NCBI GenBank assembly: GCA_023614405.1
Contig: CM042684.1
Coordinates: 469,535,650 to 469,599,649 of the forward strand
Origin: Avena insularis
Lineage: Eukaryota > Streptophyta > Magnoliopsida > Poales > Poaceae
Direction of reading: 5' to 3'
Length of the DNA stretch: 64,000 nt
The notes beneath the pieces were generated by a model that was not told the DNA's origin, did no database searches, and saw nothing but the letters and a program-made list of their open reading frames with translations. The position numbers were made by a program, and so were the translations under genes. How positions within the stretch are numbered: position 1 is the stretch's first letter; every line of letters starts with the position of its first letter. Positions 23,940 to 34,489 of this stretch are shown piece after piece.

Positions 23940-25652
23940 TGTTGGGTCCGCAGCATAGAAAACAAAAAATTTCCTACGATGAGAACTATACGCCAAGATC
24001 TATCTACTAGATGCAGAGCAACGGGTGGACATACATCCATGGAGAACTTATCCTCGTAGACAACGAGCTTTGTTAACGAGTAGGAACTTGTGGTTGATGT
24101 AGTCGTACACTTGCCGATCTCAAGATCGTGATGAAGTCCAGCAGGTCCGGCTCCAGCACGTCCTTCAGATCCAGCTCCAGCAAGTTCAGCACCACCAAGT
24201 CCAGCACCGCAAAGCAGCGGTGCATCCGTGATTGCACACACGTCCGGTACCCCGACAACCTTCGTCCCTCGCTCCAGCAAAGTAGCGGAAGCAGCAACTC
24301 CTTTCCAGATAAAGCCACCGAGAACATGTATCTTGCTAATCCGAGACCATGGGGAAATAATACTAGAGGGGGAGAGAGATCCTTCACAAGGAGGTGTGTG
24401 TTAGAAGTGAGGAGGGGGTGGCCTTTTATAGGAGGAGGGGGGTGCCCCTCCTTCTTGGCCGGCGCATGGAGGAGGTGTCTCTTCACCTCCTCCATTCATG
24501 TGGTGGTAACTCCCTCCACATAAATTTGCCCCTTCACATTCTCTTTTAAAGTCTCCACTTTAAATGCATTAAATTTCTCCAAATTTAATGCTCTCTCATT
24601 TAATAAAACTCTTTTATTATTTTTATTCAGAATTTTGTTAATTACTTTAATTAACAAACATTCACATAAAACCCCCTGCAACATTTCAATATTACATGCA
24701 GAACCAATTTCAGCAATTTCACCCAAAACAGTTTCGGTGTCTATTGAAATAATTCCAGCGCTTTCTTAAATCTTTATCTGAAACATATTTGCTCCAAATG
24801 GTGTCGGTATCCCTTAAGTGTGTCACCCTACGGTTCGTGAATAATGCAGACATGATCGAGACCCCTCTTCGATCAATAATCAGAAGCGGGACCTGGAGAT
24901 CCATACTGACTCCTACACATTCAACGATGACTTCTGTGATCGTGAGAACCTTTAACGCTAGTAACTAAATCCCTTTGTCCCATGATATATTACATGTCCG
25001 AGATTCGATCATCGATATCTCCATACCTAGTTTGATCTCGTTATCGACATGCACTCTTTTCTCGTTCCCGTGATATAACATTCTAGTGATCACATCACTT
25101 GCTTGCAAGCTATTTCAATGTGATATCACCGAGAGGGCCCAGAGCATATCTATCCATCATCGGGATTGACAAATTCCATTCTTGATCTATGAGCCTCAAC
25201 ATAACACCTTCGTAGCACTGAACCCATCTTTATAGTCACCCTGTTACGGTGTGACGTTTGATGTTATCAAGATACTCTTCCGGTGTTAGCAATTAACTTG
25301 ATCTCATGGTCTAAGGATAAAGATTACTTCGTATGATGTTATAGCAATATAAACATAATGACTTTGATCGTAATGCTATACTTCGGATGAATGTTCATCA
25401 CATCATTCCACCAATGGTGTGACCTTGTTATTAACAACATCCAATGTCCATGATCAGGAAACGTTGATCATCTTGTTAATCAACAAGCTAGTCTATAAGA
25501 GAGGCATAACTAGGAACCCTTTTTGTTTATTAAACACACATGTATTGATGTTTCCGATCAATACAATTCTAGCATGTAAAATAAACATTTACCATAAACA
25601 TGGAATAATATAATAACCACTTTATTATTGCCTCTCGGGCATATTCCCTTCA
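23940..25652 (-). mobile_element. Inner Copia composite: complete LTR of type 1 (1713 bp)
   Basis: On the minus strand it runs from TGAAGGGAATATGCCCGAGA (25652) to GCTGCGGACCCAACA (23940). Its start is the Copia-A subtype (type 1), unlike the type 2 LTRs at 17260-18902 and 25653-26484 inside the same target-site duplication. It is adjacent to the PBS, so it serves as the 5' LTR of the internal region. Confidence 0.85.
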
Positions 25653-26484
25653 AAGTGTGCCACCCTACGGTTTGCGAATAATGCAGACATGATCGAGACC
25701 CTTCTCCGATCAATAATCAGCAGCGGGACCTGGAGATCCGTACTGACTCCTACACTTTCAATGATGACTCCTGTGATCGTGAGAACCTTTAACGCTTGTA
25801 ACTAAATCCCTTTGTCTCTCGATATATTACATGTCCGAGATTCGATCATCGGTATCTCCATACCTAGTTTGATCTCGCATACATGCACTCTTTTCTCGTT
25901 CCCGTGATATAACATTCTAGTGATCACATCACTTGCTTGCAAGCTATCCTAATGTGATATCACCGAGAGGGCCCAGAGTATATCTATCCGTCATCTGGAT
26001 TGACAAATTCCACTCTTGATCCATGAGCCTCAACATAACGCCTGTAGTACTGAACCCATCTTTATAGTCACCCTGTTACGGTGTGACGTTTGATTTAATC
26101 AAGATACTCTTCCGGTGTTAGCAATTAACATGATCTCATGGTCTAAGGATAAAGATTACTTTGTATGATGTTATAGCAATATAAACATAATGACTTGATC
26201 GTAATGCTATACTTCGGATGAATGTTCATCACATCATTCCACCAATGGTGTGACCTTGTTATTAACAACATCCAATGTCCATGATCAGGAAACCTTGATT
26301 ATCCCGTTAATCAACAAGCTAGTCTATAAGAGAGGCATGACTAGGAACCCTTTTTGTTTATTAAACACACATGTATTGATGTTTCCGAATCAATACATTT
26401 CTAGCATGTAAAATAAACATCTATCATGTATAAGGAATATATAATAACAACTTTATTATTGCCTCTTAGGGCATATTTCCTTCA
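25653..26484 (-). mobile_element. Truncated outer type-2 LTR of the composite
   Basis: On the minus strand this is the first 832 bases of a type-2 LTR, starting TGAAGGAAATATGCCCTAAG at 26484. It stops abruptly at aagtgtgccaccctacgg (25653), where a complete type-1 LTR begins. The corresponding position in the 3' LTR is about 18068. The outer edge carries the attta target duplication, so this is the original 5' LTR of the insertion, and its inner half is missing. Confidence 0.85.
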
Positions 26485-26489
26485 ATTTA

Positions 26490-26685
26490 TACAATGCCAT
26501 CTCATTTGAGAATGAGTGATGCGTAGATACGCAAAGACATGCAAATACACACGGACCTGAAACTGTAAGATCCGGAGATTATGTTAACCACTAGCAATCG
26601 CGTATATGCAACACTAGAAAGCCATAGGTGTTCAATACACAAAGTTTTTCAAACTAGATTATTGACTCTAGTGCAAGTGGGAGAC
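26490..26685 (+). mobile_element. Copia-A internal 3' end and polypurine tract
   Basis: This is the resumption of Copia-A after the composite. It ends gtgcaagtgggagac (26671-26685), the polypurine tract, immediately before the 3' LTR. No coding sequence is recognisable. Confidence 0.8.
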
Positions 26686-27695
26686 TGAAGGGAATATGCC
26701 CGAGAGGCAATAATAAAGTGGTTATTTTCTTATTCTTTGTTTACGATAAATGTTTATTTTGCATGCTATAATTTTATTAATTTAGAAACGTTAATACATG
26801 TGTGTTTAATAAACAAAAGGAAAGTTCCTAGTCATGCCTCTCTTATAAACTAGCTCGTTGATTAACAAGATGATCAAGGTTTCCTGATCATGGACATTGG
26901 ATGTTGTTAATAACGAGGTCACAACATTAGTAGAATGATGTGATGAACATTCATCCGAAGTATAGAATTATGATCAAATTAATTGTGTTTATGTTGCTAT
27001 AACATCATACGAAGTAATCCTAGTCCTTAGACCATGATATCATGTCAATCACTAACACTAGAAGGGTATCTTGATAACATCAAACGTCACACCGTGAAAG
27101 GGTGATTATAAAGGTGGGTTCAGTGCTACGAAAGTATTATGTAGATTATCATGGCTCAAGAGTGGGATTTGTCCATCCCGGCGATGATAGATATACTACT
27201 AGCGCTAAAGGTTCACAATCACAAGAGTCATCGTTGAATATGTGGGAGTCAAGACGGATCTCTAGGTCCTATTGATCGAGAGGGGTATCGATCATGTCAG
27301 ATTATTCGTGAACCGTAGGGTGACACACTTAAGGGATACACCATTTGGAGCAAATATGTTTTATAAAGATTTAAGAAAGCTGGAATTATTTTAATAGACA
27401 CAAATCAAGCTTCGGGTGAAATTGCTGAAATTGGTTTTGCATGTAATATTGAAATGTTGCAGGGGGTTTTATGTGAATGTTTGTTAATTAAGGTAATTAA
27501 CAAAATTCTTAATAAAACTAATAAAAGAGTTTTATTAAATGAGAGGGCATTAAATTTGGAGAAATTTAATGCATTTAAAGTGGAGACTTTAAAAGAGAAT
27601 GTGAAGGGGCAAATTTATGTGGAGGGAGTTACCTCCACATGAATGAGGAGGTGAAGGGTCACCCCTTGGGGCCCCGGCCATGGGGATGGGCACCC
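26686..27695 (+). mobile_element. Copia-A 3' LTR, first part
   Basis: It starts tgaagggaatatgcccgaga at 26686. Relative to the 5' LTR it lacks roughly 190 bases around 27185-27205 (the region with gggccctctcggtgatatc is gone). It is interrupted at 27695, a few bases ahead of the TATA box, by a second solo LTR-like element. The remainder is at 29287-29786. Confidence 0.88.
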
Positions 27696-29281
27696 TACTG
27701 AATCGTGTATTAACGAGCTCGTTGGGGAACCCCAAGAGGAAGGTATGATGAGCACAGCAGTAAGTTTTCCCTCAGTTATGAAACCAAGGTTATCAATCCA
27801 GTAGGAGCAAGGAAACACCCCAAAGGTGTAGCTAGCTGAACTTTGGCAGGGCGCACTACCGGTGCTAGCAGCAACGTGGAGACCTGCACAACACAACCAC
27901 AGAACTCTATCCCCAACTTGCGATGAGGTTGTCAATCTCACCGGTTTTGGTGAAAACAAAGGATTAAACGTATCGAATGGAAGGAAGTAATAGTTTGCAG
28001 AAAGTAAACACAAAGCAGTAAATAGTTGATTGTAGATTGATAGTAAAAGAAAGGACCGGGGTCCATAGTTCACTAGAGGTGGCTCTCCTTAAGATAGATA
28101 ACATGTTGGGTGAACAAATTACAGCGAGGCAATTGACAAACACCAAGAAAGCATACAAGCATATACTAATCATCTTGACTCCTTTGAGATTCGATTGGGC
28201 ATTACAACATTATACATAGACCGCCATCCAACTACATCTATGACTAATAATCCACCTTCAGGTTATCATCCGAACCCCTACCAGTATTAAGTTGCAAGCA
28301 ACGGATAATTGCATTACGAATTGCGTCTAAAGTAAACAATACGATTATTCTATGAACAAAGGATTGTTGTTTTCTCCCTAGTAGCAACAACACATCTAGT
28401 ACCTTAGAGATTTCATCACTTCCCAGTTACGGAGGCATGAACCCACTATCGAGCAGAAATACTAACTCTTGGAGTTGCTAGCATCTACTTGGCCAAGATA
28501 GCTACTAACAACGGAAAAGCATGTGAGATCATAAATAACAAAGACATGATAGAATCAATAATCAATCTGAAATAGCATCTCAATATCGATCGGATCCCCG
28601 CAAACACAACATGCAGAATTACAAATAGATGATCTTGATCATGAACGGAGCTCACAAGGTCTAGACATGAAAGCACAAAGGCGGAGAACCAGCCATCTAG
28701 CTACTACATGGACCAGTAGTCCAGAGATGAACTACTCACGCATCACACCGGAGGCTTGCATGATGATGAAGAAGGCCTGTGGTGAATTCCCTCCGGCTGT
28801 GGTGCCGAAGAGCTTTAGATCCCTCCCGATCTAGGGATGGAGATGATGGCGGCTATAGACTCTTTCGTGGATTTTTGATCTGGTACTTAGGGTTTCCGTA
28901 TCGAAGCAATATATAGGCAGAAGGAGAGGCCGAGGGGGTGCCTAGGGCGGCCAGACCACCCCCTGGCGCGGGCTAGGCCTGGCCGCGTGGCCAGGTGGTG
29001 TGGACGGCCCCAGCCCCTCTCCGTCTCGTATTCTGGCTGCAGGTGTCCCTCGGTGAAAAAATGACTTTGGCTTTTGTCCCGTCCAATTCCGAGAATATTT
29101 ATTTTCTGGCTTTCCTAGAACCAAAAACAGCAGAAAACAGGCAGCTGGCACTGTGGCTCTTGTTAATAGGTTAGTCCAAGAAATCATATGAAAAGTACTC
29201 CAAAGTGTGGACAAAACATAAGAAAGTAGATAAAACCAAGCATGGAACATCAAAAATTATAGATACATTTGCAATGTATCA
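27696..29281 (-). mobile_element. Solo LTR-like insertion (1586 bp), TGATACATTG type
   Basis: On the minus strand it begins TGATACATTGCAAATGTATC (29281) and ends CACGATTCAGTA (27696). A 5-bp duplication caccc (27691-27695, 29282-29286) flanks it, and removing the insert with one caccc restores gggcaccccctcctcctat, exactly as in the Copia-A 5' LTR. It contains no coding domain. The terminal TA instead of CA is unusual. It belongs to a gypsy-like high-copy Triticeae LTR type, which I do not name. Confidence 0.8.
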
Positions 29282-29286
29282 CACCC

Positions 29287-29786
29287 CCTCCTCCTATAAA
29301 AGGCCCCCCTCTCACACCTTCACACTCACACCACCTCGTGAAGGATCTCTCACCCTCTCTAGTATTATTCCCCCATGGTCTCGGATTAGCGAAATACATG
29401 TTCCCGGTGGCTTTATCTGGAAAGGAGTTGTTGCTTCTGCTGCTTCGCTGGAGCGAGGGACGGAGGTTGTCGGGGTACCGAACGTGTGTGCGATCACGGA
29501 TGCACCGTTGCTTTCTGGTGCTGGACTTGGTGGTGCTGGACTTGCCAGAGCTGGATCTGATGGACGTGCTGGAGCCGGACCTGCTGGACTTCATCACGAT
29601 CTTGAAATCGGCAAGTGTACGACTACATCATCCACGAGTTCCATCTTGTTAACAAAGCTTTGTTGTCTTCGAGGGTAAGTTCTCTATGGATGTATATCCA
29701 CCCGTTGCTTGCATCTAGTAGATAGATCTTGACGTATAGTTCACATCGTAGGAATTTTTTTGTTTTCTATGCTGCGAACCCTTTCA
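29287..29786 (+). mobile_element. Copia-A 3' LTR, second part
   Basis: This continues the LTR with the TATA box tataaaaggc (29296 on) and ends ctgcgaaccctttca at 29786, followed by the agaac target duplication. Confidence 0.88.
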
Positions 29787-30153
29787 AGAACTTGGCTCGC
29801 TCTCCGTTGCCAACCGTGTAGCAACTGGCGGCATGGAAGAGCTCCATGGACTGCCGCGGAAGCCCAAGGTCAAGCTCCGCCCACGGCCTCTCGGGGTCCA
29901 CCCTTTGAAGCCATGCCCAACGGCACCTCAGCGCGAAGTTAAGCAACCAGAGGTTGGGGATGCCGAGGCCCCCGAACTCCTTTGGCGAGCACACCTTGTC
30001 CCAAGCGACTAGGAAGTGGCCACCCTTCGCCACTCTCCTCCCTCTCCAAAGGAAGGCTCTGACAATCTTACGGAAGGCCACAAGCTTCTGGGGCGGGACA
30101 TCTAGCGACATCGTGATGGGGATGTGCATGATGTTCTCCAAAGAAGACGTCAT
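29787..30153 (-). pseudogene. LINE reverse transcriptase, upstream segment
   Basis: The minus-strand frame reads IPITMSLDVPPQKLVAFRKI, VRAFLWRGRRVAKGGHFLVA, WDKVCSPKEFGGLGIPNLWL, ALRCRWAWLQRVDPERPWAE. This is the thumb/connection region downstream of the RT core in plant LINE proteins (FLW.G, GGLGI, LR.RW.W). It joins, across Copia-A, to the zf-RVT part at 8547-9368. The LINE/PIF-1 boundary lies between about 30107 and 30120, where both sequences could read gtgatggggatgtgcatg. Confidence 0.85.
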
Positions 30154-30512
30154 GGAGGAGTGGTGGAAGTGGTATGGCCCTCAAAAGAACTAGATTTATC
30201 TTGATGAACTTGTTGTTGATTGTGATGTGAAACTCTATGTCTTTGTTGTTGATTTGATGGACTATTTGATGAACTTTTTCATTTGTGTTGTAATAAATGA
30301 AGTACTATTTGTATTCATTTTTAAATTTCATTTTGCATCAAATTTTGTTTGTATATGTGGCAAAGAGGGCAAAACTAGAGGCAGCCGCTGCAGTAGGCGT
30401 GCCCTTTTAAGGGCTGCCAGGAAAGCAAAAACTAATTGTGTGCCCTAAAAACTTAGGCAGTAGTTTTAGTTATATATGGTACACATTTTTAAGGCAGCTA
30501 TTAGAGATGCTC
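30107..30512 (+). mobile_element. PIF/Harbinger element PIF-1, 3' part
   Basis: From gatggggatgtgcatgatgt to gagatgctc (30504-30512) the sequence parallels 34089-34489 of PIF-2. It includes tcatggaggagtggtggaag and the subterminal repeats gcagccgctgcag and gtgccctttt. The element ends before tta (30513-30515), the usual PIF target trinucleotide. Confidence 0.75.
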
Positions 30513-31560
30513 TTAGAGGATCCGGTTTCCCCTCCAGAGTCGGTCATTACTTTTTTTTTTGATGGAGGAGGGCATTACTCGTGGGCGTGGAGCCGAGCGG
30601 CGTCTGTACATGGTGTGATTAAAAATTTAGCGCCCACCTGCTTGCCCTGGGGAATCAATCCACACGTACGTCTGGGTACAGATCGATTGGCTCTTGCCTT
30701 GTCGGTCGTAAAAAGCATTGAAGGGGTTTTGGACAAACTACTACAGTAACCCACTTGCTGGATTTCTCGTCCTTGCTTAATACTGTAATTAGCACTAGTA
30801 GCAGTACCGTCTCTTTTGTACGCGTTTCCCTATCACGCGCCACTGTTTGATAATCGTGTTGACTTTGATATTTCTCCCCCCGAGACTTTGAATTCTCTTT
30901 GTTTTTCCTTGAGATCCCAGGTGCCATCCGAGCGCACGGCGAATAAATAGTAGGAGTAACAAGCTTTGAAGATCATCTGGCCTGCAGATGTGCAATGCTA
31001 GTAAATTCTACAACTCTAAGCTCTCCCTCGCAAAAAAGAAAAAACTCTAAGCTCGTAGATCTCGATGTCCTTTCTCCCAAAGTAATGCATCGTCCTCGTA
31101 TCATGAAGATCGCTATCAGTACGACGATACGGTTTGTTTATAGAGAAAAAAAATGCAAAAGCACTGGTTATTAGGATCCGTTGCAGTATTTCATTAGCCG
31201 AGGATGATTTGCCAGTGTGACGGCCTGACATACACAGGCAGCGCGAGGCGTCCCTCCAGAGCCTAGGAAGGGCATTACTATACTTGATGATGAACGTGGA
31301 GCCGGCCGTACAAGGCGCGATTAAACTAAATTTAGCGCGCACCCTGCCTGGCCTGGTACGGGAATCAATCCACATGTACGTTTGCGTACGGATTGCTTGG
31401 TTCTTCCCTTGTTTTGGCCGTAAAAGGCATTCATTCATGGGGTTGTTGGACAAACCACTACAGTATGGCCACCACTTGATGGATTCTCGTTCTTGCTTAA
31501 TTACTGTAGTAGCAGTACCGTTTCATGTTTGTTTTGTGGTTTCTACTGGAGTAGTAGTAC
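30513..31560. repeat. Host repeat R, copies 3a and 3b
   Basis: Two diverged copies of the R sequence lie in tandem. Copy 3a (about 30590-30830) has gcgcccacctgcttgccctg, tccacacgtacgtctgggta and gtcgtaaaaagcattgaag. Copy 3b (about 31180-31560) has gtgacggcctgacatacac, gcctggtacgggaatcaatc and ggccgtaaaaggcattcat. The linker 30890-31180 (gagatcccaggtgccatcc, catcgtcctcgtatcatgaa) is also present at 34740-34970. The block is a segmental duplicate of 34490-35110. Confidence 0.7.
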
Positions 31561-32146
31561 GTGCTAGTAAGGCAAATATGGGACTATTCCCTTAAATTCT
31601 TTGGCTGTACATATATCAATGCTGACTGTGGGGGCATAACTTTTACCAACAAGTCCTTTCAAAAAAAAAACTTTACCAACAAGGAAATGATTGCAGGTGA
31701 AGTGACTCAGAAGAAATAAATAAAATGCATAATAGGACAATATCATTACTGCGATCTGAATACTCCGCAACTCGCAGGAAGGTGACTGCTTAGTTGGGTT
31801 TTTATTTTCTACGATTCACTTGGCAATTTGGCATTAACAAAACTAAAAGGGGTTACGGCAGACATATACATATGACTGAAGAAAATATAAAGCGGCACTA
31901 TCTAGGCCAACTTGTGCAAGTAGACCCTTGATCTATCTGTTGGTTCGCTTGCACGGTCAATGCATGAGCGCGATTCGATTTGCTCTTCCTTCCTTCCCTC
32001 GCGGCCAACTTTGTTCCTTTCTTCGCTTGCGCCATCGCGCGCAAGTGGCAGTTCAAGTTGCACTTGGCCGCGCTTTGCACAGCGGTGTTGGATCAGATAG
32101 GAGAGAAGCTTCGTGCGTGCTCGTCAGTCCGTCTGACCCTTTGGGA
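31561..32146. other. Unassigned sequence
   Basis: No element ends or coding sequence are recognised. Frames at 31928-32251 are short and without family resemblance. Confidence 0.3.
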
Positions 32147-32154
32147 CCTTCGAG

Positions 32155-32528
32155 CATACCTGGTCAATGGGTCGGGTCACGGCACGGCATGGCCCACCTG
32201 GGCACGTTAAGGTTACGGGCCGTGCCGTGCTGGTCCGTGGGCTTCACCTAGAGGCACAGGCACGGCACGTTAGCTAAACGGACCTAACGGGCCGTCCCGT
32301 TAAGACATTTTTATACTATATTTTATCAAAATTAATATAAAAACTATATATAATGATATATAAAAAAAACTCTTAACTGGCCGTGCCGTGCCTACATGTG
32401 GGCTTGAGGTAGGAGCCCAGGCATGGCCCCAACTGGGCCGCGGGCCGGGCACGGCCCGTTAAGTGGCGTGCCAAAGCATGCGTGCCCACGTGCCAGCCCA
32501 TGAGGGCACGGTCCAATGGCCAAGTATG
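32155..32528. mobile_element. hAT-type MITE (374 bp)
   Basis: Terminal inverted repeats catacctggtcaatggg (32155) and its imperfect complement ending ccattg...ccaagtatg (32528) are flanked by a perfect 8-bp duplication ccttcgag (32147-32154, 32529-32536). Length, 8-bp TSD and CA...TG termini fit hAT. Many copies of cacggcac/gggccgtgcc motifs in both orientations fill the subterminal regions, as in hAT elements with clustered transposase-binding motifs. No coding capacity. Confidence 0.85.
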
Positions 32529-32689
32529 CCTTCGAGTTCCATTCCAAATGCTATAGCCTTTCTGAAGAGTTTGACGGAGGGCGCGGACTATAGAGATCGC
32601 TCGAATCGATCGGCGGCTTGCATGCCTCTTTTTTTATTTTAGGTTTGTCTTCTTTGTTTAGGCGTAGATACATCAGGAGTGTGCTAAGT

Positions 32690-32765
32690 ACTACTTCCTC
32701 CGTTTAGAAATACTTTCTTCATTTTAAAATGTAAGATGATTTAGCTTTGTGTGCCAACAACATCA
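32690..32765. repeat. Stowaway-type MITE end fragment
   Basis: ctacttcctccgtttagaaa followed by attttaaaatgtaagat resembles the ctccctccgttt terminus of Triticeae Stowaway MITEs. Only one end is present, and homology to PIF-1 begins just after it. Confidence 0.5.
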
Positions 32766-34489
32766 CGACAGCCGGCATGTAGAGCTACTGCTTAGCCGTC
32801 TCCTTCGTTGCCGCTACAGCCACCTCCTGTCACTCGCATGCGAGGTGTTCAACGTTATATTTGAATGGCACAAACTTTTTTGTTTTTGTTTTGTGATGAA
32901 GTTTAGATAGTTAAGGAAAATATTGTATGTTTTATAGATGGTCTTGTTTGATTACTCCACCTGCGATGAGGCATTTGAAATGGAGGAAGATGAAAACATT
33001 GTCATGATGTTGTTGGCACACAAGAAAAAGAAGCCCAAACACAACGATTCGATGTTCGACCGTCAAAAGATTTGGAGGTTGTGTGCTGAAACCGACCATA
33101 CTTTGATGCACAAAGTCCAGTTATGCTGGAGAGAATATTTTGACGCCTGTTTCGTGTGTCTTCAGACTTGTTCAAGAAGATTTCTGAGCATATGAAGCTT
33201 CAAGATCGCTTCTTTCAGCAAAGGAGAAGTACTAGCGGTGAACTTGGACACAACACCTACCAAGGTGACATCAGCTTTGAGGCAAATGCCACATGGTATT
33301 CTGACTGATCTTGTGGATGATCATTTGGCTATGAGTGAAAGCCAAAGCATCAAGTGTGTCAAATGCTTTTCCTTTGGAATGGTTAGAGCATATGGCCGGG
33401 AGTATCTGAGAGCCCAAAATGACGAAGATACAGCTAGGATCTTGGATAAGAATGCAACCCGTAGATTTCCAGCTATGATCGGTTTCGTAGATTGGATGCA
33501 TTGGAGGTGTAAAAACTATCCCGTGACATGGCATGGATAGTTACGAGGACATAAGAAGGACTCCACCATCATTCTTGACTCCGTAGTTGATCAAGAGACT
33601 TGGATATGGCATGCTTTTTTTGGTATGCTTGGTTCTTGCAATGACATCAATGTCCTCCAATGGTCTCCTCTATTTTCCAAGCTAGCCAATGGCACCACCG
33701 GTGGATTTCCAAGCAAACAACCACATATACAAGATGTGCTACTATCTTGCGAATGGCAGCTATTCAAGGTGGGCAACATTCGTGAAGCCGGTCATAACAC
33801 CTACCAATAAGAAAGAGATTTAGTTTCACAATGCTAGAAAGGATGTAAAGAGAGCATTTGAGATTTTGCAAGCCCAATTTTGCAATTGTGAGGGGACCGT
33901 CAAGGTTTTGGAACCAAAACATGCTATGGTGTATCATGCAAGCATGTGTGGTCATGCATAACATGATCATTGATGATTAAAGAGGAAAGAATGAGGTCTA
34001 TAGTGGCAATGCCTTATGGGTGTTCCCATTCAGATTCAAAGAGATCCTAACCGAATTGCTCAGTTTCCCGAGAAGTACCATGACATTTGTGATGGGCATG
34101 TGCATGATGTTCTTAAAAAAAAGACGTCATGGAGGAGTGGTGGAAGTGGTATGGCGCTCAAAATAACTAGATTGTGATGTGAAACTCTATGTCTTTGTTA
34201 TTGATTTGATAAACTTGTTCATTTGTGTTGTAATAAATTAAGTAATATTTGAATTTCGTTTTTAAATTTCATTTTGGTATCAAATTTTGATTGTATATGT
34301 AGCCAAATGGCAAAAACTAGAGGCAGCCGTGCGGTAGACACGCTATATTATAGGGCAGCCGCTGCAACAAACGTGCCCTTTTATAGGTCTGCCAGGAAAG
34401 CAAAAACTAATTTTATGCCCTAAACACTTTTAGGGCAGCCGTTTTAGCCATATAGGCATAACTTTTCAGGGCAGCCACTAGAGATGCTC
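32766..34489 (+). mobile_element. PIF/Harbinger element PIF-2 (5'-truncated)
   Basis: It is closely related to PIF-1 from cgacagccggc (compare 7130) to gagatgctc (34481-34489) and lacks the GC-rich leader seen at 6790-7130. It is uninterrupted and therefore shows where the LINE entered PIF-1 (at 34078, gagaagtaccatgacat). Both copies share flanking host sequence to their right, so PIF-1 and PIF-2 are products of a segmental duplication rather than independent insertions. Confidence 0.8.
32938..34013 (+). pseudogene. PIF/Harbinger transposase, broken (PIF-2)
   Basis: The frames read LFDYSTCDEAFEMEEDENIV, NLDTTPTKVTSALRQMPHGI, GREYLRAQNDEDTARILDKN, FVDWMHWRCKNYPVTWHG, stop (33538-33540), RGHKKDSTIILDSVVDQETW, CNDINVLQWSPLFSKL, then RKDVKRAFEILQAQF. 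The first two acidic residues of the DDE triad are present. At the third site the motif reads VKRAF where PIF-1 has VERAF, so the catalytic glutamate appears to be lysine here. Frameshifts around 33195-33238 and 33810 also break it. Confidence 0.82.

Noticed and set aside
25653..26484. Independent solo LTR
   Set aside because: It lacks one terminus and shares its outer target duplication with 17255-17259, so it is part of the composite.
29205..29678. 157-codon frame spanning the right edge of the second solo LTR
   Set aside because: It crosses an insertion boundary (29281/29287), so it cannot be an ancestral coding sequence.
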